A program made the translations under genes and the position numbers. The notes beneath the pieces were generated by a model that did no database searches, was not told where the DNA came from, and saw only the letters and a program-made list of their open reading frames with translations. This document shows, piece by piece, positions 1-5,817 of a DNA stretch of 8,409 nt. Origin of the DNA: Chloroflexota bacterium (lineage in GTDB: Bacteria; Chloroflexota; Anaerolineae; Anaerolineales; Villigracilaceae). Every line of letters begins with the position of its first letter. The stretch's first letter is position 1. Location: positions 1 through 8,409 of the forward strand of contig JAKANW010000092.1 of assembly GCA_021823555.1 (NCBI GenBank), written 5' to 3'.

Positions 1-51
1 TACAAAAAACTCCCCGCCTTGCAAAGCGAACTGAACCGACTCAAGTTATAG
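1..51 (+). CDS. C-terminal end of an upstream gene (partial)
   Basis: Frame 1 is open from the first base to a TAG at 49-51 and gives the tail YKKLPALQSELNRLKL. It is leucine- and charge-rich, like the end of an amphipathic helix, which is all that can be said. It lies directly before the A/C-rich spacer and the first RecQ gene on the same strand, so the two may be co-transcribed. The family cannot be identified from 16 residues, and the frame could be fortuitous. Confidence 0.4.
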   Translation, partial: YKKLPALQSELNRLKL

Positions 52-118
52 CCTACGCAACACGGAACACGCAACACCCAACACGCCCACGTCCCTCACC
101 TCCTCCCTCCACACCCAC
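52..118 (+). other. A/C-rich, G-depleted spacer and leader
   Basis: The plus strand here is made almost only of A and C, with six G in 67 bases and recurring words such as aacacg, caacac and cccacg. It separates the stop at 49-51 from the first conserved RecQ codons. It contains no Shine-Dalgarno-like sequence. The same style recurs at 5744-5817 and at 8368-8400. Such a leader would be nearly unstructured in the RNA. Confidence 0.55.
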
Positions 119-1717
119 TTCGGCTTCGACTCCTTCCGCGCGGGACAGGAGGAGGCGATCACGAGTCTCCTCAACAAACAGCACACCCTTGCCATCATGC
201 CCACGGGCGCGGGCAAGTCGCTCATCTACCAATTCGCCGCGCTGCATCTCGACGGCCTCACCCTCGTCATCTCGCCGCTTATCGCACTGATGAAAGATCA
301 GGTGGATGCGCTCAACCGCAGAGGGATTCCCGCGACATTCATCAACGGTGCGATTCCCATCCCCGAACAACAACAACGCCTGACTCTCCTCGCGCAGGGG
401 AAATACCGACTCGTTTACGTCGCGCCCGAACGCCTCCGCAATGTGACCTTCCTCCGCTCGCTTCAATCCCTGACTTTGAGTCTGCTCGCCGTGGACGAGG
501 CTCACTGCATCTCCGAGTGGGGTCACGACTTCCGCCCCGACTACCTCCACATCGCCGACGCGCGCAAGCAGTTGGGGAATCCGCTCACCGTCGCGCTGAC
601 CGCCACCGCCACGCCGAAAGTGCAAGGCGACATCGTGCGCCTGCTCGGTCTCCCCGACTCCACGAAGCGCATCGTGACGGGCTTCAACCGTCCCAACCTG
701 ACGCTCGAAGTCAAATACACCACCGACCCCGAAGCCAAGTTCCGCGCATTGAGCGAATTGCTGCGTATGTCCGAATTCAATTCGGACTTACATGGCGCGG
801 CCCTCATCTACACAGGCACGCGCCGCGACGCGGAAGAAGTCGCCGAGTTCGTGCGCGTCGCCTGCAAGTTGCAGGCCGAGCATTATCACGCGTGTCTCCT
901 CGCCGAAGACCGCGCGCGGATTCAAGAACGCTTCATCAACGGGACGACTCCCGTCATCGTGGCGACCAACGCCTTCGGGATGGGGATTGACCGCGCCGAC
1001 GTGCGGCAGGTGATCCACTACTCCCTGCCAGGCTCGCTCGAAGCGTACTACCAGGAGGCGGGTCGCGCAGGCCGCGGCGGTCGGCCTGCGCGCGTTGTCC
1101 TGCTCTACGACCCGCAGGATCGCGCCTCGCAGGAATTTTTCATCCAAAACAGCATGGTCTCGCCTGAAGAACTGCAACTGCTCTATCGCGCCCTCGGCAA
1201 CGCGGACACCGAAATCTGGATGACCAGTGACGACTTCTCGCGCCGCACCGACCTGCACCAGGTCAAAGTGAAAGTTGGACTGGCCGAATTGGAACGCGTC
1301 GGCGCGCTCGAACATCTCGGCGACGACAACGTGCGGATGTTGCTGCGGAAGGGAAGGTGGGATCCACTCACAGTCCAGCAGGCCGCGCGTCGAAGCGAAC
1401 AACACACTGCCCATCGCTTCGAGCAACTCGACCACATGATCAATTACGCGGAGACCAACACCTGTCGCCGCCGCGTCGTCCTCAAACACTTCGGCGACTC
1501 GGCCAGCCTCGACGCGCCCGTCTGCTGCGACAACTGCGAGACGAGGAAGTCCATGCCAGAGGCAGCGAGCGCGATCTCTCTAATGCGGCCGGCACATCGA
1601 AATGCTTGCAAGTTTCCAAAAACGCCTGCGCATCTTCCCGCCAAGAAGCCTTGTCAAAATCAACTGCCAGAAACCAACAGGTCTCGTCAAGCAACATGGG
1701 ATAAACGCCGATCGTGA
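89..1717 (+). CDS. recQ: RecQ-family ATP-dependent DNA helicase, C-terminus lost
   Basis: This is a superfamily 2 3'-5' DNA helicase. In-frame sequence before the first ATG (197) encodes RecQ motif 0 (FGFDSFRAGQEEAI, 119-160), so 197 is too late. No ATG, GTG, TTG or CTG exists between the frame's stop at 32-34 and 197. ACG at 89, giving a (M)SLTSSLHTHF-like N-terminus, is the best guess at a mutated or unusual start. Numbering from 197, Walker A PTGAGKS is at 2-8, DEAH at 100-103 with the RecQ signature CISEWGHDFRPDY, GMGIDRADV at 261-269, and arginine-finger motif VI EAGRAGRGG at 287-295. A winged-helix-like stretch (about 342-390) and zinc ligands C423, C443, C444, C447 follow. Homology then stops. 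The last 55 or so codons are antisense to a primase gene and are not RecQ-like. No HRDC domain is present. The helicase core looks intact, but expression and the C-terminus are doubtful. Confidence 0.85.
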   Translation, partial: TSLTSSLHTHFGFDSFRAGQEEAITSLLNKQHTLAIMPTGAGKSLIYQFAALHLDGLTLVISPLIALMKDQVDALNRRGIPATFINGAIPIPEQQQRLTLLAQGKYRLVYVAPERLRNVTFLRSLQSLTLSLLAVDEAHCISEWGHDFRPDYLHIADARKQLGNPLTVALTATATPKVQGDIVRLLGLPDSTKRIVTGFNRPNLTLEVKYTTDPEAKFRALSELLRMSEFNSDLHGAALIYTGTRRDAEEVAEFVRVACKLQAEHYHACLLAEDRARIQERFINGTTPVIVATNAFGMGIDRADVRQVIHYSLPGSLEAYYQEAGRAGRGGRPARVVLLYDPQDRASQEFFIQNSMVSPEELQLLYRALGNADTEIWMTSDDFSRRTDLHQVKVKVGLAELERVGALEHLGDDNVRMLLRKGRWDPLTVQQAARRSEQHTAHRFEQLDHMINYAETNTCRRRVVLKHFGDSASLDAPVCCDNCETRKSMPEAASAISLMRPAHRNACKFPKTPAHLPAKKPCQNQLPETNRSRQATWDKRRS

Positions 1718-2180
1718 AATCACGCCTTGTTGTGCCTTGAGAATCACTGCCCAACAAGTGATTTCGGATAACTTCATCCGTGACCGGCAAAAATCGCCGA
1801 TGAGTACAATCTTCGCACCGGATTCTTGGCCTTTCACAAATGCCACTTACCCATTCGTTGTGGCAAACAAGGGCATAACCTTTCTTGCCCGTTTTGACAT
1901 TTTCAAAGCGCCGAGGGTATACGTCCTCACGACCTCGGAACAAACTGCGAAACAAATCAATCTTCGCCTCTTGAGGCGACTGACTGGTGACAGAAGCTGG
2001 TGATGTAGATTGCGAAATATTTTCTGCTGTTTCAAGCCACGATTTTTTGGCCTGTTTGATCTCGACAATTTCCGAAATCAACTTAACCCGACGAGCATCA
2101 AGCTTGTCTAGTTCATCCTTTTTTTCTGATAACAATCGTTCAATTTCTTCCATATTTTTCACGTCTACCTCAACTTGCAT
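1482..2180 (-). pseudogene. TOTE-type archaeo-eukaryotic primase (AEP), N-terminal fragment
   Basis: The protein starts at the ATG at 2180; a second ATG nine codons in is possible. Residues 10-47 form a charged coiled coil. From about residue 72 it matches, from memory, the AEP domain of TOTE conflict-system proteins: DLFRSLFRGREDVYPRRFE, then a probable zinc cluster (C106, C115, C122, C125, H127), FLPVTDEVIRNHL, GVYPMLLDETCWF and the catalytic DxD in AVDFDKASWRED (D174, D176), followed by VPAALERSRS. The family continues with a glycine-rich GNGxHVW segment supplying the next catalytic S/H motif, and then a superfamily 2 helicase. Here the frame instead runs into antisense recQ (residues 206-232, arginine- and serine-rich nonsense). 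The real remnant is therefore about 1566-2180, roughly 205 residues of a protein usually several times longer. It should be catalytically dead unless the truncation is an assembly error. It lies 27 bases after the stop of the minus-strand gene at 2208-3347. Confidence 0.8.
1538..1568. other. Junction between truncated recQ and truncated primase gene
   Basis: RecQ homology on the plus strand ends at the last zinc cysteine (codon 1535-1537) or a few codons later. Primase homology on the minus strand ends at ERSRS, whose last codon is 1566-1568. Neither gene continues as expected beyond this point and each reads into the antisense of the other. A deletion or rearrangement joined two 3'-truncated convergent genes here, or two contigs were mis-joined. 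No terminal repeat, target duplication or transposase is visible. Confidence 0.6.
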
Positions 2181-2207
2181 CTGGCATACGATTAAACCTG
2201 CGATGCG

Positions 2208-3347
2208 TCAAATCCATCCCTTCTTTTTCAACCGCTCGATAAGCGCTGTACGTTTCTTGTAACGTTCGCCTAACTCCCGCACACGAAGCGTGAAATTCGC
2301 CTGTGTTCCCTGGAATTCGGACAACTGCTGAAGTTTGCTCAACAATGCTGTAGCATCATCGTAGTTTCTGGCAGTATATCCACTGTGCAGAAGATTCTCT
2401 ATTTCCTGCCAGGTCTGCGCTTCACGTTTTGCCAGTTCCTGCATTTCAGCAATATGCTTTTTGTGTTTTTCTTCTGCCTGGCGGCGGGATTCTGCCTCTT
2501 GTAATTTCTCGGCAGTCTTGAGCAATTCGCTAAAGGTGCGCGGATTGGTCTCCACCCTTGGCAAGGATTTTTCAAATGAAAGCAGTTTTTTACGCAATAC
2601 TGTGACTGCGCCCGGCTCTGCATTGACAATTTTGAGCAGGAATTCGTCACATTCCTGGCGGGTGAGGCGGGAAATCAACGGGGCGAAATCTGCCTTTTGT
2701 AACGGAGGCGAGCTCGGGCTTCGTTCAGATGCAGCAGAGATCAGAAACGAATCAATCTCAAAGAAGTCGGCAAAAGCTTTGAGCGGCGGAGTCAGTTGTT
2801 TTAGTCCGGCAGGTAATGGTGGTTCAGGATCGTTGTAAAAGCTGTCGGGGTCATCCTCGTCTTCATCGTAATTACCGGACTCCAGGCTCATCGCTTTGAG
2901 CCAAGCGAGGTACAGAGCACGGTAATCGCCTTGAAGGATATCATCCCGGAGGCGAGCCAGCGTAGAAAGCAAACCGCGCTCCTCGATCCAATCGTCGAAG
3001 CCTTCTTCTTCGCTCATTTCGAATTCCAGCACTTGAACATCGCCGACGGGTTCGATGTGGACGTGATATTCATCGCAGTAGCGTTCAATGGCGTCAACAT
3101 CTACCAATCCCTTCGGGAAACGGAACGCCAATCGGCGCGTGCCCCAGTTCGCGATGTAAAGATGAGCATCGAAATATTTCGCCAGCACCTTAAGGGGGTC
3201 ATGCTTGAAATCACCCCAGTTGTAGGTAACAATCGCCTGGCTGGATGTCACATCAATATGGCTGGAAAGACCGTTCACCTCCGCTTGCTCGGCAGCGGTC
3301 AGCGGGCGTTCAAGGGTTTGCCATTCGTAATATTGATATTCACTCAT
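2208..3347 (-). CDS. Conserved hypothetical protein, first gene of the primase operon
   Basis: This is a complete 379-residue protein starting with MSEYQYYEW. That opening, with the following WGDFKHDP and YIANWGTRRLAFRFPK (residues 44-79), is one I recognise from a widespread bacterial family of unknown function, but I know no assigned activity. Residues 1-155 look like a compact alpha/beta domain. Residues 159-175 are a very acidic linker (YDEDEDDPDSFYNDPE). Residues 182-265 are helical, and 270-379 form a long charged coiled coil ending in a basic tail (ERLKKKGWI). There is no signal peptide or membrane segment, so it is probably cytoplasmic. Nothing catalytic is evident; a scaffold or nucleic-acid adaptor role is only a guess. 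The start has just a weak AGG about eight bases upstream. The ATG is preceded by a plausible promoter (-10 at 3380-3385). The next gene, the TOTE primase fragment, follows after 27 bases and is probably co-transcribed. Confidence 0.85.
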   Translation of the reverse strand: MSEYQYYEWQTLERPLTAAEQAEVNGLSSHIDVTSSQAIVTYNWGDFKHDPLKVLAKYFDAHLYIANWGTRRLAFRFPKGLVDVDAIERYCDEYHVHIEPVGDVQVLEFEMSEEEGFDDWIEERGLLSTLARLRDDILQGDYRALYLAWLKAMSLESGNYDEDEDDPDSFYNDPEPPLPAGLKQLTPPLKAFADFFEIDSFLISAASERSPSSPPLQKADFAPLISRLTRQECDEFLLKIVNAEPGAVTVLRKKLLSFEKSLPRVETNPRTFSELLKTAEKLQEAESRRQAEEKHKKHIAEMQELAKREAQTWQEIENLLHSGYTARNYDDATALLSKLQQLSEFQGTQANFTLRVRELGERYKKRTALIERLKKKGWI

Positions 3348-3379
3348 GGGGGAACCTGTTGCTGATAGAGTCTATGTGT

Positions 3380-3408
3380 AGTATACGCAAAAACAGCCGC
3401 AGAGAGAA
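3380..3408 (-). promoter_or_regulatory. Putative promoter for the hypothetical/primase operon
   Basis: On the minus strand TATACT (3385 down to 3380) matches five of six bases of the -10 consensus. A poor -35 (TTCTCT, 3408-3403) lies 17 bases upstream. The predicted transcription start would give a leader of about 25 bases before the ATG at 3347. The call rests mainly on the -10 box and its position. Confidence 0.35.
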
Positions 3409-3448
3409 GCTAGCCATCCTGCCAGATTCGCCAGGGCAACTTTTGTTT

Positions 3449-3488
3449 TTGGAATGTAAGGCTGCAGCGGGGTAATAATCGTTATACT
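3449..3488 (+). promoter_or_regulatory. Putative promoter for the RecQ-PRTase/dprA operon
   Basis: TTGGAA (3449-3454) followed 18 bases later by TAATAA (3473-3478) is a plausible -35/-10 pair. A better -10 match, TATACT, sits at 3483-3488 but has no good -35. Either would leave a leader of roughly 100 bases before the ATG at 3596. Only hexamer matches support this. Confidence 0.28.
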
Positions 3489-3595
3489 CAATCTCGGTTT
3501 CTTACTTCATCTCTCTACGCCAATCGTAGATTCATCTTCTTGCGCGCTGGACGGGAAGCACTTCGATATCTGCTCGACAGTCAATACAATACGCC

Positions 3596-5686
3596 ATGGA
3601 AAACCGTATCTATAAACAACACACCCTTGATCTCCTGCGCGCCATGCTTGGCGAAGGAGCAGACTTTCGTCCCGGTCAATGGGAAGCGATCGAAGCAGTT
3701 GCCATTCAGAAAAAGCGTGCGCTCGTTGTGCAGCGCACGGGATGGGGGAAGAGCCTCATATATTTTCTCGCCACGAAGTTATTGCGCGAGCAGGGCGCGG
3801 GACCTACCCTGCTCATCAGCCCTCTGCTCTCGCTTATGCGGAATCAAATTGACATGGCGGCACGCATCGGTATCCACGCGCATACCATCCACAGCGCGAA
3901 CCGCGAAGAGTGGGATTCAGTCGAAGCAGCGCTCAAGGAAAACGCCTGTGATGTACTGCTCATCTCGCCAGAGCGATTGAACAACGAGCGTTTTCTGGAA
4001 TCCGTTCTGCCTGGCATGGCAGGTCGGATTGGCCTGTTCGTTGTGGATGAGGCACACTGCATTTCTGATTGGGGACATGACTTCCGCCCTGACTACCGCC
4101 GCATCGTCCGTATTCTCAAAATGCTTCCCAAAAGCGCGCCCGTTCTGGGAACAACTGCTACTGCTAACAATCGCGTCGTAGCAGACATTCAAGCGCAACT
4201 CGGCGATGGCTTGCTCGTTCTGCGCGGCACACTCACGCGCGATTCCCTGCGTCTGCAAACTGTTATACTCGCCAATCAAAGCGAACGGCTGGCATGGCTG
4301 GTGGAAAACCTGCCTAAATTTCCAGGCAGTGGAATTATTTACTGTCTCACGGTTCCCGATACTGAACGTGTAACGGGCTGGCTCAAGCAAAAGGGATTCT
4401 CCGCCGAAGCCTATCATGCGGGCGATGACAATACCCTCGACCGCCCCGCCCTCGAACAATCCTTCCTTAATAATGAAGTAAAAATCCTTGTTGCCACAGT
4501 CGCTCTCGGCATGGGTTTCGACAAACCCGATATCGGCTACGTGATTCACTTTCAGCGTCCTGGCTCCGTCATAGCCTATTATCAGCAAGTCGGGCGCGCG
4601 GGTCGTGCGGTGGAACGGGCTTACGGCATCCTGCTCAGCGGCGCAGAAGATGATGAAATTCAGGATTACTTCATCAACTCCGCTTTTCCCAGCGTTGAAA
4701 CGATGAATCAGATCCTCGGCGCGCTCGAAAAAACCGAAGGACTCCCCATCAATGATATTCTCGCCCGCGTCAATGTTAGCCGCAATATGCTCGATAAAGC
4801 GCTTAAACTGCTCGAGGTGGACGGCGCAATCAGCACAGCCTTTGAAAATCGCAAAACGGTCCACTTTCGCACGCCCAATCCCTGGCATCCCGACATCGAA
4901 CGCATCGAGCATGTCACCAACCAGCGCCGCGCAGAGCAGAGCCAAATGCAAGCCTACATGTCGCACACGGGTTGTCTCATGGAATTTCTGCAATGCGCGC
5001 TCGATGACACACATCCCCAACCCTGCGGGCGCTGCGCCAATTGCCGCGGCAAAGGCTTGCCGTCCACGGTTTCGCGTGAACTGGTTATCGAAGCCGAAAA
5101 CTATCTCAAGGGTGCATCCATTCCTATTGCGCCGCGTCTTATGTTCCCCGCGGGCATCTTCCCCGACCACAAACGCAAAATTCCCCCCGAACTTCTCAAC
5201 GAAACGGGACGTTCACTGTGTTATTATGGCGACGCGGGGTGGGGCACGCTGGTGCGCACGGGCAAGTACGAGCAGAATCATTTTTCGGATGAACTCGTGG
5301 AGGCCGCCGCGCGTTTAATCAGCGAGTGGAAGCCCGAACCTTTTCCCGTTTGGATGACAGCGATTCCGTCTCGACGCCACCCCGAGCTTGTTCGCCGTTT
5401 CGCCGAGCGTTTATCCACCCGAATCGGAATCCTGTTTAAACCCGTCCTTGTCCGCATCTCTGACGCCCCGCAACAAAAGACCATGCAAAACAGTTCGATG
5501 CAAGCCAACAATGTCGTGAACACCCTCAGCATCGCAGGCGACATTCCAAATACACCTGTCCTGCTTGTAGATGACATCCTCGACTCTGGCTGGACCTTGA
5601 CCATGGCAGGCTGGTTGTTACGTACTCATGGTTGTGGACCAGTCTACCCATTTACCCTGGCGCAAGCCACCGCGAGGAATACATAA
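3596..5686 (+). CDS. RecQ helicase fused to a ComF-like phosphoribosyltransferase
   Basis: This is an intact 696-residue two-part enzyme. The N-terminal part is a RecQ helicase: motif 0 FRPGQ at 24-28, Walker A TGWGKS at 48-53, DEAH at 151-154 within VVDEAHCISDWGHDFRPDY, TTATA at 186-190, GMGFDKPDI at 305-313 and motif VI QQVGRAGR at 330-337. A winged-helix-like stretch (about 384-425) precedes zinc ligands C460, C477, C480, C483, with exactly the C-x16-C-x2-C-x2-C spacing of E. coli RecQ. Instead of HRDC, residues about 495-696 form a type I phosphoribosyltransferase domain. This has IPSRRHPEL (590-598), a QNSSMQANNV segment like the ComF signature, and the PRPP loop VLLVDDILDSGWTL (655-668, D659/D660, S664-G665). 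The first part should unwind DNA with a 3'-5' polarity; the substrate of the second is unknown. The ATG lacks a Shine-Dalgarno sequence and follows an A/C-rich stretch. The DprA-like gene starts 131 bases after its stop and is probably its partner. Function in immunity or DNA uptake/repair is inferred from context. Confidence 0.92.
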   Translation: MENRIYKQHTLDLLRAMLGEGADFRPGQWEAIEAVAIQKKRALVVQRTGWGKSLIYFLATKLLREQGAGPTLLISPLLSLMRNQIDMAARIGIHAHTIHSANREEWDSVEAALKENACDVLLISPERLNNERFLESVLPGMAGRIGLFVVDEAHCISDWGHDFRPDYRRIVRILKMLPKSAPVLGTTATANNRVVADIQAQLGDGLLVLRGTLTRDSLRLQTVILANQSERLAWLVENLPKFPGSGIIYCLTVPDTERVTGWLKQKGFSAEAYHAGDDNTLDRPALEQSFLNNEVKILVATVALGMGFDKPDIGYVIHFQRPGSVIAYYQQVGRAGRAVERAYGILLSGAEDDEIQDYFINSAFPSVETMNQILGALEKTEGLPINDILARVNVSRNMLDKALKLLEVDGAISTAFENRKTVHFRTPNPWHPDIERIEHVTNQRRAEQSQMQAYMSHTGCLMEFLQCALDDTHPQPCGRCANCRGKGLPSTVSRELVIEAENYLKGASIPIAPRLMFPAGIFPDHKRKIPPELLNETGRSLCYYGDAGWGTLVRTGKYEQNHFSDELVEAAARLISEWKPEPFPVWMTAIPSRRHPELVRRFAERLSTRIGILFKPVLVRISDAPQQKTMQNSSMQANNVVNTLSIAGDIPNTPVLLVDDILDSGWTLTMAGWLLRTHGCGPVYPFTLAQATARNT

Positions 5687-5690
5687 GAAG

Positions 5691-5743
5691 GTAGACAGGT
5701 AAACAGAAAACGGAACACGGAAAAAGTAAACAAGTAGACAGGT
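5691..5743 (+). repeat. Direct repeat gtagacaggt, two copies 43 bases apart
   Basis: The decamer gtagacaggt occurs at 5691-5700 and again at 5734-5743. The flanks are similar (aaac shortly after each copy), and cggaacacgg lies between them. The repeat sits in the A/C-rich spacer and looks like low-complexity intergenic drift or slippage rather than a mobile element. Confidence 0.6.
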
Positions 5744-5768
5744 TCAAACGAACACTTACCACGCACCA

Positions 5769-5816
5769 CACGACTAATTGACCACGTGACCATACGACTA
5801 CACAACCACGCGACCA
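5769..5816 (+). repeat. Imperfect 24-base tandem duplication before dprA
   Basis: Two 24-base units lie back to back at 5769-5792 and 5793-5816. Both contain acgacta near the start and ccacg(t/c)gacca at the end; the middles differ. The second unit ends one base before the dprA start codon, so the repeat forms the immediate leader of that gene. Confidence 0.6.
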
Positions 5817-5817
5817 A

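Larger units (their letters stand above)
3348..3595. other. Divergent intergenic region
   Basis: These 248 bases separate the minus-strand hypothetical/primase operon from the plus-strand RecQ-PRTase gene. No convincing gene is present: short open frames here lack start signals and recognisable content. The region carries promoter-like hexamers facing both ways (separate entries), so it probably drives both operons. Confidence 0.6.
5687..5817 (+). other. A/C-rich spacer between RecQ-PRTase and dprA
   Basis: This 131-base gap is low in complexity on the plus strand and rich in A and C, with almost no runs of G. It contains two sets of short repeats (separate entries) and no gene. There is no ribosome binding site in front of the dprA ATG and no obvious terminator, so read-through from the helicase gene is likely. 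Confidence 0.6.

Noticed and set aside
53..625. A 190-codon minus-strand frame at the left edge
   Set aside because: It covers the A/C leader and the antisense of RecQ motifs 0 to II; its glycine/arginine/glutamate-rich composition is that of a shadow frame.
788..1489. A 233-codon open frame on the minus strand
   Set aside because: It is antisense to the conserved helicase motifs of the first RecQ and shows no family features.
1482..1565. C-terminal 27 residues of the primase frame as real protein
   Set aside because: They are the antisense of the RecQ zinc-site region, arginine- and serine-rich, and unlike the family sequence expected there.
3917..5170. A 417-codon open frame on the minus strand
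   Set aside because: It lies wholly antisense to the well-supported RecQ-PRTase gene and has no recognisable motif or start signal; long antisense frames are common in GC-rich genes.
5687..5817. CRISPR-like array in the repeat-rich spacer
   Set aside because: Repeats are only 10 and 24 bases, imperfect, two copies each, with no regular spacers and no cas genes nearby.
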